Of a DNA stretch of 64,000 nucleotides, positions 1 to 9,066 are shown piece after piece (position 1 is the first letter of the stretch; each line of letters begins with the position of its first letter). The notes under the pieces are model-generated. The model ran no database searches. It saw nothing but the letters and a program-made list of their open reading frames with translations, and was not told the DNA's origin. This stretch comes from Deltaproteobacteria bacterium HGW-Deltaproteobacteria-13 (GTDB taxonomy: Bacteria; Desulfobacterota; Syntrophia; Syntrophales; Smithellaceae): positions 95,634 to 159,633 of the forward strand of contig PHBJ01000005.1 of NCBI GenBank assembly GCA_002840555.1, read 5' to 3'. The position numbers and the translations under genes were made by a program.

Positions 1-69
1 ATACCAGGTCACATGAAAAACAACGACAATCAGAACGACGGCCAGAATGATTTTTTTTATCATAACCAT
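1..69 (-). CDS. N-terminus of a membrane or exported protein (cut by window edge)
   Basis: Only the first 21-23 codons are visible. They encode a short Lys-containing start followed by an unbroken hydrophobic run (about residues 6-19), so this is a signal peptide or an N-terminal membrane anchor. A GGAGG ribosome site precedes it. Two starts are possible, ATG at 69 or ATG at 63; the second gives a 4-base ATGA overlap with the stop of the nitroreductase gene, implying translational coupling. The product cannot be named. Confidence 0.6.
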   Translation of the reverse strand, partial: MVMIKKIILAVVLIVVVFHVTWY

Positions 70-911
70 TGCACCTCCGGATTCTTTTTCGATACTGTAT
101 TTGCGTAACGATACGCGGGATACCCCATAACCAGACTGGCATAAATCCGTCGGTTTTCAGGAACGCCAAGTTTTTTTCTCAGCTTTCCGCTGTATTGCAA
201 AGCCATCGTCATAAAGCCGATATAACAAGTTCCCAGACCAAGAGCATGCGCATAATTGATTATTGTCGTCGCGGCAATATTGCAGTTATCGGATGCAAAT
301 GCCGTTCTTTTCGGGGCGTGAATCAGAATCAGAACCGGCGCGTTGTGCAAAATAAAATCCCTGCCGTTTTGGGTATTCTGCTCCTGGGCGTAATCCATTA
401 CCTTAAGATAACGGTTATTGACCAAACCGGTCATATTAACCAGCAGCCGGCCGATTCCATTTTTCGTTTTGTTATATAGAAATTTCCCCAGCCCGAATAT
501 CTTACCTGCTGTTTCTTCGATCAGACGCTTGTCCGTAATGACAATGTAACCGACGTTTTGATTATTGCTGGCGGTGGGAGCGTACCTCGCCAGATCAAGA
601 ATCCGCTCAATCATTTCTCTGGGTACCGGTTGATTTTTGAATTGTCTGGTGCTTCTCCGGCTGCTGACGATGTCGCGGTACACATCCGGATTAAGATTTA
701 TTCTGTTCACCACGGAGATTTGTTCTTTTTTCAGGTGATCATGGCTTATGGCATCGCAGGGACATACGGCAATACAGTGGCTGCAGCAGTTGCACAAATC
801 AATATCCTCGGGTGTTGATTTACCGTCGACGACGCGCCACACCCCCATGACGCAGTCACGGACGCAAAGCATGCATTCGCTGCATTTGTCCTCATTTTTT
901 TCAATGCGCAT
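60..911 (-). CDS. Ferredoxin-nitroreductase fusion flavoprotein
   Basis: The 283-residue protein has two [4Fe-4S] motifs at the N-terminus (Cys10, 13, 16, 20 and Cys40, 43, 46, 50-Pro), followed by an FMN-dependent nitroreductase fold from about residue 80 (the SRRSTRQF opening and PTASNNQ segment are typical). This architecture is common in anaerobes. Electrons would pass from a ferredoxin or the built-in clusters to FMN and then to a nitro compound, quinone or similar acceptor; the true substrate is unknown. It is cytoplasmic, with no signal peptide. It overlaps the downstream membrane-protein start by 4-10 bases. Confidence 0.9.
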   Translation of the reverse strand: MRIEKNEDKCSECMLCVRDCVMGVWRVVDGKSTPEDIDLCNCCSHCIAVCPCDAISHDHLKKEQISVVNRINLNPDVYRDIVSSRRSTRQFKNQPVPREMIERILDLARYAPTASNNQNVGYIVITDKRLIEETAGKIFGLGKFLYNKTKNGIGRLLVNMTGLVNNRYLKVMDYAQEQNTQNGRDFILHNAPVLILIHAPKRTAFASDNCNIAATTIINYAHALGLGTCYIGFMTMALQYSGKLRKKLGVPENRRIYASLVMGYPAYRYANTVSKKNPEVQWL

Positions 912-1114
912 TAAATTATTCCGCGGGGGAAGCCGTTTTTTATGAAATTATTTTTATGTATAGTGGATATATAAAGAAGCGTCCGTTATGTCAATAAGAT
1001 ATTGGCCTTATCATACCGGACTCAATTTGATTGTACCTTTATCTATCGGGACGGCCTTCAAAATCAGCCGTCCCGATCGTTTCAGAATAGTTCCCGAAGT
1101 TGATTTCTGAAGTC

Positions 1115-1324
1115 TTAATCAGGCAGGTACTTGAACGACACTCTCAGTTTCACCCGGTATTCGACAACCTTACCGTCTTCGACTCTCATATCCATTTCCT
1201 TGACTTCCGCAATCCTGATTTCCTTCAAACTTTTCGCGGTCAGTTCGACAGCTTTTTTAGCGGCATCTTCCCACGATTTTTCACTTCCCCCGATAATTTC
1301 GATAACTTTATAAACGCTGCTCAT
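1115..1324 (-). CDS. Dodecin family flavin-binding protein
   Basis: A 69-residue protein of exactly the dodecin size, starting MSSVYKVIEIIGGSEKSWED. Dodecins form hollow dodecamers that bind riboflavin or FMN (or CoA) as a storage or scavenging device. The conserved pattern (VYK-EIIG-S--SWEDA, VEDGKV-EYRV-L-VSF) is present. The start at 1324 is chosen over upstream in-frame ATGs because a GGAGGGG ribosome site lies just before it and the upstream extension is unlike the family. It stands as a single gene between A+T-rich stretches. Confidence 0.93.
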   Translation of the reverse strand: MSSVYKVIEIIGGSEKSWEDAAKKAVELTAKSLKEIRIAEVKEMDMRVEDGKVVEYRVKLRVSFKYLPD

Positions 1325-1754
1325 TTTTCCCCTCCTTTTCTTCTTAAAGGTTAGAAAACATATAGACGTTAACAACGGATTTTTAGCCGTTAATAATAAT
1401 GAATCACGAACCGTAAGAGCCGGTGCGAAAAGACTGGAAAACATTTTTCTGAAAAACTATTTGGAAATCGGATAACGAGGTGGAGAATCAGGATAAACAA
1501 TTAAAGAAGCTATTACAAGGAAGAAGAAAAACATACACCTTTTAACAGAATTATACTTCTTTTTCCAGAAACGTCAAATATAAAATATTATTATTAACTA
1601 CTTAAATTATTTAACATTATATCCATGTTTTTATTGAATTTTATAAAAAAATATCTTAGACTGCCGACCAAATATTAGAAGTCGGTATATTTTCTTTAAG
1701 AAATCCGCCCGAAATCATATTTCCCGCGCGAATATTAAATAAGGAGTATTTTTT
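1325..1754. other. Intergenic A+T-rich region between divergent dodecin and ligase genes
   Basis: A 430-base divergent promoter region with no convincing gene. A short inverted repeat, CCGAC at 1664-1668 and GTCGG at 1681-1685, lies 70-90 bases upstream of the acyl-CoA ligase start and could be a repressor site. An AGGAG ribosome site sits just before 1755. Nothing else recognisable was seen. Confidence 0.4.
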
Positions 1755-3554
1755 ATGAGTAAATTTACATTGGACAAGCCCGACAATCTGGTTGATTGGT
1801 GGGCCCAAAGCGTAACCAAATTTGCCGACAGAAAGCTTTTCGGCGCAAGAAACAAAAGCGGTGTTTACGAATGGGTAACTTATAAAGAAATCGGCAGCCG
1901 TATTGACAATTTACGTGCGGGACTGGCCCAACTGGGAATCGGCAAAGATGATGTCGTCGGCATCATTGCCAATAACCGTCCGGAGTGGCCGATTGTCGGT
2001 TTTGCCACCTGGGGATGCCTTGCCCGTTTTGTTCCCATGTATGAAGCGGAACTGGTCCAAGTATGGAAATACATCATTGCCGACAGCGGGATAAAAGTCC
2101 TCTTCGTTTCCAAGCCGGAAATATACGAAAAAATAAAAGATTTTCCAAAAGATATTCCGACGCTTAAACATATTTTTATCATCGACGCCGATGGTGAGAA
2201 TTCGATGGCCGCTCTCGAAAACAAAGGTGCAAAGAAACCCGTTGCTCCGAAGAGTCCGAAGGCCGAAGATGTGGCCGAACTTATCTATACATCGGGCACG
2301 ACCGGCAACCCCAAAGGCGTTTTACTAATGCACATGAATTTCACCAGCAACGCGCATGCCGGCCTCAAGTTGTATCCCGAACTCCTTGAAAATGAAGTTG
2401 TGACTCTGACCATTTTGCCCTGGGCTCATACTTTCGGCCAGTCCGCCGAGTTATTTGCGATCATCCGTCTGGGCGGCGCGATGGGCCTGATCGAAAGCAC
2501 CAAAACCATTATCAATGATATCGTTGAAGTCCGGCCCACCTTTTTAGTTGCCGTTCCCACCGTCTTCAACCGGATTTATGACGGTCTGTGGAACAAAATG
2601 AATAAGGACGGAGGGCTGCCTAAAGCTCTCTTTGTTATGGGTGTGGAAGCGGCCAAGAAAAAACGAGAACTCGCTGAAAAAGGACAATCCGATTTCATGA
2701 CCAATTTCAAATTCAAGCTCGCGGATAAAATTGTCTTTAAGAAAATTAAAGAACGTATGGGAGGCAGATTGATCGGCGCCATGACCGGCAGCGCGGCCAT
2801 GAATATTGAGATATCAAAGTTCTTCTTCGACATCGGCATTCCTATTTACGACTGTTACGGGCTCACGGAAACATCGCCGGGCGCCACGATGAACGGCTCT
2901 CTGGCCTACCGGCTGGGCAGCGTCGGCAAAGCCATCGAAAAGGTCAAAATCGTCATCGACAATTCCGTGGTTGAAGACGGTGCAACGGACGGCGAAATCA
3001 TTATTTACGGGCCCAATGTCATGAAAGGCTATCATAACCGGCCGGAAGATACCAAAGCCGCCCTGACACCGGACGGAGGTTTCCGCACCGGAGACCGCGG
3101 ACGTCTGGATAAGGACGGATACCTTTTCATCACCGGCCGCATCAAGGAACAGTATAAACTGGAAAACGGCAAATTCTGTTTCCCTGTGTCGCTGGAAGAA
3201 AATATCTGTCTGGCTTCTTTTGTTCAGCAGGCTGTGGTTTATGGAACGGGCCGTCCGTACAATATCTGCATCATCGTTCCTGATTTTGATGTTCTGCTGC
3301 ACCACGCCGAAGAAAAGGGACTGCCGACGGATATCAAAACACTGGTCGCACGTCAGGATATCATCGATATGGTTGGCGAAGCCGTTACCAAGCAACTGAA
3401 AGGCAAGTTTGGCGGTTATGAAATTCCCAAAAAATTTATACTTCTTCCCGAGGCTTTCAGTCTGGATAATGGCATGTTGACCCAGACGATGAAACTCAAA
3501 CGTAAAGTTGTCATGGAAAAGCTGAATGATCAGATTGAAGCTCTTTACAAATAG
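1755..3554 (+). CDS. AMP-forming long-chain acyl-CoA ligase
   Basis: This 599-residue enzyme activates a carboxylic acid with ATP and CoA through an acyl-adenylate. The P-loop signature YTSGTTGNPKG lies near residue 177, the YGLTETSPG adenylate motif near 366, the GYLFITGR hinge near 455, and the C-terminal QTMKLKRK segment carries the expected catalytic lysine. Length and the ENGKF region resemble the eukaryotic-type/FadD15 long-chain ligase branch rather than acetyl-CoA synthetase. It is preceded by AAGGAG and followed by a strong palindromic terminator, so it is probably monocistronic. Chain-length preference cannot be read from the sequence. Confidence 0.92.
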   Translation: MSKFTLDKPDNLVDWWAQSVTKFADRKLFGARNKSGVYEWVTYKEIGSRIDNLRAGLAQLGIGKDDVVGIIANNRPEWPIVGFATWGCLARFVPMYEAELVQVWKYIIADSGIKVLFVSKPEIYEKIKDFPKDIPTLKHIFIIDADGENSMAALENKGAKKPVAPKSPKAEDVAELIYTSGTTGNPKGVLLMHMNFTSNAHAGLKLYPELLENEVVTLTILPWAHTFGQSAELFAIIRLGGAMGLIESTKTIINDIVEVRPTFLVAVPTVFNRIYDGLWNKMNKDGGLPKALFVMGVEAAKKKRELAEKGQSDFMTNFKFKLADKIVFKKIKERMGGRLIGAMTGSAAMNIEISKFFFDIGIPIYDCYGLTETSPGATMNGSLAYRLGSVGKAIEKVKIVIDNSVVEDGATDGEIIIYGPNVMKGYHNRPEDTKAALTPDGGFRTGDRGRLDKDGYLFITGRIKEQYKLENGKFCFPVSLEENICLASFVQQAVVYGTGRPYNICIIVPDFDVLLHHAEEKGLPTDIKTLVARQDIIDMVGEAVTKQLKGKFGGYEIPKKFILLPEAFSLDNGMLTQTMKLKRKVVMEKLNDQIEALYK

Positions 3555-3587
3555 TTCCAGATTTTTTTAACAGAAGATTTAATGCGA

Positions 3588-3621
3588 TTATGGACGTGAA
3601 TGAATTCATTCACGTCCATAA
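3588..3621. terminator. Perfect 34-base palindrome, bidirectional terminator
   Basis: A perfect self-complementary sequence (arms TTATGGACGTGAATGAA and its complement) 33 bases after the ligase stop, followed by a T-run. It would end ligase transcription and could also stop leftward transcription from the cytochrome gene. Confidence 0.85.
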
Positions 3622-3649
3622 TTTTTCTACTGTTTCGTCATTTTCTTTT

Positions 3650-3750
3650 TGAAAAATACTTTCCATGGGTGGACGGCAAGAACGGTGGTTGCACCTTCGG
3701 TCACGAATATAAAATAATTTTCCGGAATATCCGGTTTGAGTCAGGAAACC
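3650..3750 (-). pseudogene. Decayed remnant resembling the 3' end of the torD-like gene
   Basis: Read on the minus strand, about 3665-3715 aligns by eye with the last codons of the TorD-like gene at 4395-4440; for example 19 of 26 bases match around ACCGTTCTT/GCCGTTCTT. It follows the ligase terminator just as the intact torD end follows a decayed copy of that terminator. It has no open frame of its own. Interpreted as one half of an old tandem duplication. Confidence 0.45.
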
Positions 3751-3777
3751 TGCTCCTTTTCGAATATCACCCTTATA

Positions 3778-4086
3778 TTAAAGAATGTGACAAACCGAGC
3801 ATTCCAGCTTTGTCTTTTCGCCCTGGTGGACTTTGTGAACGTCCGTTGAAAACTTTGTCGGCTCATTCTTAGCCGGATCTGTGGTATGGCAGGTCAAGCA
3901 GGCTGTCCCTTTGGCCGGACCGACATCCGGATGTTTTTGAGGCATGATCTTGCTATAGTCCTGATGGCAAGCCCCGCATGTATTATCCTTTAACGGACTT
4001 CCGGCTGCCATAACGGCCATGCTGAATACGGCACATATCAATGGTATTCCGCAAGTATAAATGGTCATCTTTTTCCAAATATTCAT
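3778..4086 (-). CDS. Small periplasmic triheme c-type cytochrome
   Basis: A 102-residue protein with a signal peptide (basic start, hydrophobic residues 8-28, AAG cleavage region) and three CxxCH haem-attachment motifs: CGACH at 37-41, CLTCH at 63-67 and CSVCH at 96-100. Extra histidines (52, 84, 87) could be the second axial ligands, as in small c3/c7-like multihaem proteins. The last haem motif is only two residues from the C-terminus. It lies downstream of, and co-oriented with, the molybdoenzyme operon, so it could be that enzyme's electron partner, though a 308-base gap separates it from torD. Confidence 0.9.
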   Translation of the reverse strand: MNIWKKMTIYTCGIPLICAVFSMAVMAAGSPLKDNTCGACHQDYSKIMPQKHPDVGPAKGTACLTCHTTDPAKNEPTKFSTDVHKVHQGEKTKLECSVCHIL

Positions 4087-4205
4087 GTTAGTTGTTCCTC
4101 TTTGTTATGGTTAATTCTGTATCCGAATATCAACCGCTTCATAGTATCCGATCCCTGTTTAAACACCTCATTCATCAATGCCCTGTCCCAAAAACGTCAT
4201 ACTGC

Positions 4206-4280
4206 CCCAGACGATGAAACTAAAAAAGTAAGGTTCTTCCGGACAGATTAAAGGATCAGATCGAAGCGTTTACAAATAAG
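4206..4280 (+). pseudogene. Decayed copy of the 3' end of the acyl-CoA ligase gene
   Basis: Starting with 16 identical bases (CCCAGACGATGAAACT), this stretch aligns along its length with the last 74 bases of the ligase gene (3481-3554), but stop codons interrupt the frame. The sequence after it (to about 4380) also resembles the ligase terminator region in mutated form. The rest of the 4087-4394 gap contains nothing else recognisable. Confidence 0.65.
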
Positions 4281-4394
4281 CCCTGTTTTTATAGAGGCTT
4301 AAAATTCCTGCAACACAGACGCAAATAGTTTTCGGATGAATCATTTACGTTCATAGCATTTCTTCGTTATTTCCTCATACCTTTTTTCAGCTTT

Positions 4395-5048
4395 CTACCG
4401 GTTACCCGAAAGAACGGCAATTGCAATTCCGGCCATAAATTTATAGAATTCTGTTCCGGCGTTCATCGTCACTTTTTGCGCAAAGGCCAGTCCGAAGGTA
4501 ACCAGATGTTTTTCCAAAACTTCTTTCCGCAAATTTCGTGCATAATCTTCATTTTCACGATTGCCTTTTTTGACGGCTGCTATCTCGTTGAAATACAGAT
4601 ATGACATGAATTCAAATTCCACGGCAATATGGTCCGGTGGCAGTTTGAAATCATCGACCAGATTAAGGCCCGCGTCATAGTAAAGTCTGGCAATTTCGAA
4701 TGTCGAATCCTGAAGAAGTTTCCCTTCTTTATAAACCGATTCGAACAAATAGACCAGACGCGGTTTTGAAGAAAAGAACATGTGCGTATAGTCCTTTTCC
4801 ATTTCCAAAAGGAGTGTCTCCTTCACTTTACCGGAACCTGAATAAATCTTTTCGAGGTCTGCTAATTGCGAAAGCAGAGAGCCGGTGAAGTTCAGGTTTC
4901 CCGAGGCCTCGCGCAACACCCTGGTAAAATCTCCCGCGCACAGGCTTTCGATCAGGTCTGTGTCCGGATAGTTGAAGGCCTGAGCCAGAAGATTGAAAAT
5001 GGCCGCGTTGGACTGCAGTTCGGTAATGCGTTTATTTCCATTATCCAT
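4395..5048 (-). CDS. TorD/DmsD-family molybdoenzyme maturation chaperone
   Basis: A 217-residue, mostly helical cytoplasmic protein. The DHIAVEFEFMSYL segment (about residues 139-151) matches the conserved DH-x-E-xEFM-xL signature of TorD-type chaperones, which bind the Tat signal of a partner molybdoenzyme and hold it for cofactor insertion. The partner is evidently the catalytic subunit two genes upstream. An AAGGA ribosome site precedes the ATG. A hairpin separates it from the Fe-S subunit gene. Confidence 0.88.
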   Translation of the reverse strand: MDNGNKRITELQSNAAIFNLLAQAFNYPDTDLIESLCAGDFTRVLREASGNLNFTGSLLSQLADLEKIYSGSGKVKETLLLEMEKDYTHMFFSSKPRLVYLFESVYKEGKLLQDSTFEIARLYYDAGLNLVDDFKLPPDHIAVEFEFMSYLYFNEIAAVKKGNRENEDYARNLRKEVLEKHLVTFGLAFAQKVTMNAGTEFYKFMAGIAIAVLSGNR

Positions 5049-5118
5049 GAATTTTCCTTTGTCGTTTGTAATTTAATTTTCCGGGAATTACACGTATTTT
5101 TTCTCGGATGAAAAGTTT

Positions 5119-5155
5119 GTGCACCGGGCAAAGTCTTCCGACTCTGCCCGGCACA
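5119..5155. repeat. Intercistronic hairpin between Fe-S subunit and chaperone genes
   Basis: Arms GTGCACCGGGCA (5119-5130) and TGCCCGGCAC (5145-5154) form a G+C-rich stem with a 14-base loop. On the transcribed strand it lacks a clean U-tract, so it more likely protects or attenuates the mRNA, lowering torD relative to the enzyme subunits. Confidence 0.6.
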
Positions 5156-5171
5156 CGATTCCCTGTTTAAA

Positions 5172-5876
5172 TTATTCTTTGTTTTTCTTCTCCTCCGCTT
5201 CTATGCGGGATCTTCTCTCACTGAATTTTTTAAATCCTACAACGGTCAGTGCCGCGATGGCCGGTATGCCAAGATCTCCATCGAAAGCGGCTTTCTTCTT
5301 GAGATCTTTCTTCGCTACCTTCGGATAGCCAAACTTCACAGGATCTTCCTCGGCGAGAACGAACACATGAGTTCCGCCGTTTTCCTGAAGGCCGTAGAGG
5401 TTCAGCTTTTTCTTTTTAGCCATGTCGCGAGCTTCGGCCATAATCGCTTTGTACTCTCCAAATTGGAGGGCATAGGTGGGACAAGCCTCCACACAGGCAG
5501 GCTCCTTTCCTTCCGATACCCGATGGGCGCAAAGGCTGCACTTGGTTATCTTTTTGGTTGTGGCATCGTACTGGGGAATATGAAACGGGCATACACGAAC
5601 ACAGGTCTGGCAACCGATGCAGGTATCAATTTTGTAAAGCACCGGTCCGTAGGCTGACTTGGTCAGGGCAGAGACCGGGCAGTTCTTCACGCATTGGGGT
5701 TCGAGACAATGCATGCAACGCCGATGGTAAAGGCCCTCATCGTTGATCTGGACGAAGGTCCGGAAATTACCGCGGCTAGCACCGTCGTGATACTGAAACT
5801 CCTGAATGCACCGGTATGCGCAGGAGTTGCATCCCGTGCAGTTGGTGCTGTCTAATAGAATTGCATATTCTTTCAT
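5172..5876 (-). CDS. Four-cluster [4Fe-4S] electron-transfer subunit of the molybdoenzyme
   Basis: A 234-residue DmsB/FdoH-type protein. Four cysteine groups are visible: CTGCNSCAYRC at the N-terminus, CMHCLEPQCVKNCP, CIGCQTCVRVCP, and CSLCAHRV with CVEACP. The GGTHVFVLAEED segment resembles the formate-dehydrogenase beta-subunit style. Near the C-terminus, GIPAIAALTVVGF could be a single membrane anchor, followed by a charged tail. It has no Tat signal and would be co-exported with the catalytic subunit. The gene lies 15 bases downstream of that subunit. No NrfD- or cytochrome-b-type membrane subunit is present, so the next electron carrier is uncertain. Confidence 0.9.
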   Translation of the reverse strand: MKEYAILLDSTNCTGCNSCAYRCIQEFQYHDGASRGNFRTFVQINDEGLYHRRCMHCLEPQCVKNCPVSALTKSAYGPVLYKIDTCIGCQTCVRVCPFHIPQYDATTKKITKCSLCAHRVSEGKEPACVEACPTYALQFGEYKAIMAEARDMAKKKKLNLYGLQENGGTHVFVLAEEDPVKFGYPKVAKKDLKKKAAFDGDLGIPAIAALTVVGFKKFSERRSRIEAEEKKNKE

Positions 5877-5891
5877 TGTTATTCACCTCTC

Positions 5892-8468
5892 TTAAGCTTT
5901 CCTGATACTGACATGAACGTCTTCAACCCAGCCCATGCCCATGGGGTCATTCTTTTTCAGCAATTTAGGATCCTTCTGGGGAATTAAATCGCCATCCCGG
6001 TAACCAAAATTGGCGGCTACTTTCAGGTTCTTGGCCCGATGGCCAATACCGTGGAACAACAGGACGCAGTCCTTTCTAGCCACACGCTTCGTCAGATGCA
6101 CTTTGGCTTTCACCGGCCTCGGAAGATCTTTCATGTAGTCCGGATTGTTTTCGAGGATGGCCAAGTCGCCCTCGGCGATACCCAGATCCTTACCGGCTTC
6201 CGGATGAATCCAGACGCAGTCCATGAAGTTCTTTTCCGTGACTTGCTTCAGGACCGGGTTGTTGATAAAGTTCGGGTCGGCGTGCATGTGCCACGCTGCC
6301 CTGGTAATGAGCAGAGAAAACTTAAACTTGCCCTCGGAACCTTGCCAACGAGCGGCCCACTTGGGCAGAGGATCGAAGCCCACCTCGATGAATTCGTGGA
6401 TGTAGAGCCGGACCCTGCCATTCGGACGGCCGTAGCCGATCTCCTGGAGTTGTTTGTAATCCACATAGGGTTTGTTGTCGATCCAGAATCCGCCTTTTTT
6501 TATAAACTCGGCGCTATTCTGCGCAGCGCCCGCTTGTTGGACGGCCACATCACTCAAGTTCATGGGGATCAATTTCTTTGGATCGCCGCTTCCGTCAGTG
6601 GTCCAGTACTTGGGCGCTAATGCCAGACCGATCTTGGAGGCAAAACTGCCCCAGCCGATCTGATCACTGGGAGATTTCTGAACGGGAACACCTCCGACAA
6701 GACAGGGGTTTTTCGGATAGTAGAGGCGCAGGTCCAGCTTTGCCTCCTCGTACTGATGGGGTGCCGGGATGACATAATCGCACCAGTAGCCCACATCGTC
6801 CAAGTAGAGGTTCCAGTCCACGACAAGGCCCATCTTCTCCAAAGCCGCTTCCGCCATTTGGGGCTGAATCATGGACAGCAGGCCCCGGTGGGGATTGCGG
6901 AAGAAGACCGCCTTAGCCCGGTTAGTCTTGTACATGCCGAAACCGACCATCCCGTAGTGTCCCGGCGCCGAGAAATCCTTCTTCCGATAGATGTTGTCGG
7001 TAATCGGAAACTCATTGCGAAAATCGACGGGTTCTGCCGGTTGTTCGGGGTATGGCTCGCGGATGGGGGCGATATCGTCGAGCCAGGGAATCTTGACACC
7101 GTGATGGAGGAGAATGCCGCCATCATGATCGATAGCTCCGGTTAAGCTGTTAAGAATGTTGATGGCATGTCTCAAGCGCCAGCTGTTGGAGTAGTTGGGA
7201 CCGGCAGCATCGCGTTTGAGGGTCGGGATGAAAGAGCGAGGCGCGGCGGCGGCGAATTCAAGAGCGATCCGCTTGATGTCCTTTGCCGGCACATCGCATA
7301 GCGGTGCGGCCCAGGCGGGTGTGTACGTCGTTGTGTCTTCGCGAAGCAGCTGGAAGACCGTCTTGACCTTCACTTGTTCCCCGTTGAATTCACCCTGGAA
7401 AGCCCCTTCGAGGGCCGGTGCGTGACACTCGTCAATGGGCTCCACCTTCTTGTCCTTCGTGCACCAGGCCTGAAAATTGCCATTGGCATCTTTCAGGGGC
7501 ATCTTTGTGTCCAAATTAACCAAGGCAGTGGCATCAGAGTATTTTTTCAGAAAATCCACATTATACTTTTTACCGGCCATTATGGTCTGAATCATGGCAA
7601 GGGACACGGCGAGATCCGTTCCCGGTTTGATGGCATGGAATTCCTTGGCATAGCCATCAGCCATAGGCGTCCGGACCGGGTTGAACATGACAATCTTGCA
7701 GCCGTTCTTCTTCCCTCGGGCTATATGGTTGAGGGCGCCGGCCTTCCCGCACTTCGAGAAGGAGTCGAAGCCAAACCAAACCTGATACTTGGCGTTGTCG
7801 TAGTCATAACCGACGATCTGATGACTCGGCGTGTATGTGCTGGAATAGAACTTGTTGGGCGGGTTCGTGATGGCCAGGCAGTTCGTATAGTAGTGTGTGC
7901 CAAAGCACTCTGTCCGCTGATCGGACCGGGTGGCACCGATAGACTGGCATAAACGGTTCGTGTAGGGATCACCGGGAGAGCAAAAGAGAATCTCCTGAGG
8001 CTTGAAGGTTTTCAGGCGTTCAATAACCTCATTTACCGCATCGCTTGTCTTCATGACGACCCAGCCGGGATCGCTGTCGGTACCCTTTTTCGCGTTGGTC
8101 CGCTTCAGGGAAACCATCAACCGGTCGGGGTTGTACATGGCATCGACAAATCCCATAGCTTTGATGCAGAATTTTCCGTGAGAAATAGGATCCTCGGGTC
8201 GGCCTTCAATGGTCAGCGCCCTTTCGAGCCCCGTCGCCGGATCCACGCCTACAACTACCTTGTAGGCGCAGTCGATCTCACAGGCCCGTGCGCAGACCTG
8301 AAGTACTTTCTTGTTAATTTGATAGGGTGGCTTCTCCTGGGGATGATCCCCGAAGGCCCAGGCTGCCTGCATATTTCTGAAGGGAAATGCCGTCATAGCC
8401 GTGGCAATTCCCGTAGCGCCTGCCAGTTTTAAAAAACTTCGTCTGGGTATTTTAAACTTTTCTTCCAT
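5892..8468 (-). CDS. Tat-exported molybdopterin oxidoreductase, catalytic subunit (DMSO reductase family)
   Basis: A protein of about 858 residues with a twin-arginine signal (PRRSFLKLAGATG) and a [4Fe-4S] motif of the form C-x3-C-x3-C followed by a fourth Cys in GKFCIKA, then the bis-MGD domains and a C-terminal dinucleotide-binding domain (ENNPDY, GIGHRA). It acts in the periplasm with the adjacent Fe-S subunit. Family members reduce or oxidise sulfur, arsenic, selenium, nitrogen or carbon compounds; the substrate here cannot be assigned. A GTG 24 bases upstream is a possible start, but it overlaps the AAGGAGGT ribosome site, so ATG at 8468 is preferred although its spacing is long. ModE-like and TorD-like neighbours fit the assignment. 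Confidence 0.9.
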   Translation of the reverse strand: MEEKFKIPRRSFLKLAGATGIATAMTAFPFRNMQAAWAFGDHPQEKPPYQINKKVLQVCARACEIDCAYKVVVGVDPATGLERALTIEGRPEDPISHGKFCIKAMGFVDAMYNPDRLMVSLKRTNAKKGTDSDPGWVVMKTSDAVNEVIERLKTFKPQEILFCSPGDPYTNRLCQSIGATRSDQRTECFGTHYYTNCLAITNPPNKFYSSTYTPSHQIVGYDYDNAKYQVWFGFDSFSKCGKAGALNHIARGKKNGCKIVMFNPVRTPMADGYAKEFHAIKPGTDLAVSLAMIQTIMAGKKYNVDFLKKYSDATALVNLDTKMPLKDANGNFQAWCTKDKKVEPIDECHAPALEGAFQGEFNGEQVKVKTVFQLLREDTTTYTPAWAAPLCDVPAKDIKRIALEFAAAAPRSFIPTLKRDAAGPNYSNSWRLRHAINILNSLTGAIDHDGGILLHHGVKIPWLDDIAPIREPYPEQPAEPVDFRNEFPITDNIYRKKDFSAPGHYGMVGFGMYKTNRAKAVFFRNPHRGLLSMIQPQMAEAALEKMGLVVDWNLYLDDVGYWCDYVIPAPHQYEEAKLDLRLYYPKNPCLVGGVPVQKSPSDQIGWGSFASKIGLALAPKYWTTDGSGDPKKLIPMNLSDVAVQQAGAAQNSAEFIKKGGFWIDNKPYVDYKQLQEIGYGRPNGRVRLYIHEFIEVGFDPLPKWAARWQGSEGKFKFSLLITRAAWHMHADPNFINNPVLKQVTEKNFMDCVWIHPEAGKDLGIAEGDLAILENNPDYMKDLPRPVKAKVHLTKRVARKDCVLLFHGIGHRAKNLKVAANFGYRDGDLIPQKDPKLLKKNDPMGMGWVEDVHVSIRKA

Positions 8469-9066
8469 ATGATTAATGATTACCTCCTTCACATATGTTT
8501 ACCAACAAAAGATACATTTTCTAAAGTCGTCGAATCGGTCAGATGTCCTGATCAAAATCCAGCGCTCAGACCCTTGAGGAATACGACCCTCTATCCGGTT
8601 TGTGAATTACAAAACAAACCGGATGTTTTATTTAACATAAACTTTTTCCGGGGAAAGTCAACACATTTATTTAATTATTTCAAGTAGTTATGTAATTTAA
8701 AGCATATGCAATTTGAAGCATATACTCTTGGAAAGGATCAATTTGCGGATTAAGTATTTATTCTTTCTTAACTTCTTGAACTTTTATTTCGTCTGAAATA
8801 GCAAACCCAAATAATGGCCGATGAAACAAAAAAAGCAGACGGAGTGTATTTCGTCTGCTTTTTTGAAACCTTTTTTGGGTCATTATTCTTTATTTTTTAT
8901 TCTTCTATTTTATACCGGACATCATACAAACTCCTTCATTGCTGTTTTGCGGTGATCTGATTACTTTATACAGTCGTGACAGTCTCAACCACCAATTATA
9001 CGCACTATAAAATATACGTTAAACAAACACCCCGTCAGACACAGAAGAAAATGTTTCACTACATAT
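8469..9066. promoter_or_regulatory. Leader and intergenic region upstream of the molybdoenzyme operon
   Basis: A 598-base gene-free region. It holds an inverted repeat 125-155 bases upstream of the start (ATCCGGTTTGT at 8593-8603, ACAAACCGGAT at 8614-8624), either an operator or a leader hairpin, and the terminator at 8828-8864. No consensus promoter was convincing. The ModE-like gene immediately upstream is a candidate regulator. Confidence 0.5.
8828..8864. terminator. Rho-independent terminator (bidirectional)
   Basis: AAAAAAAGCAGACG (8828-8841), a 10-base loop, then CGTCTGCTTTTTT (8852-8864). It lies downstream of the ModE-like gene and would isolate it from the molybdoenzyme operon. Confidence 0.88.
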
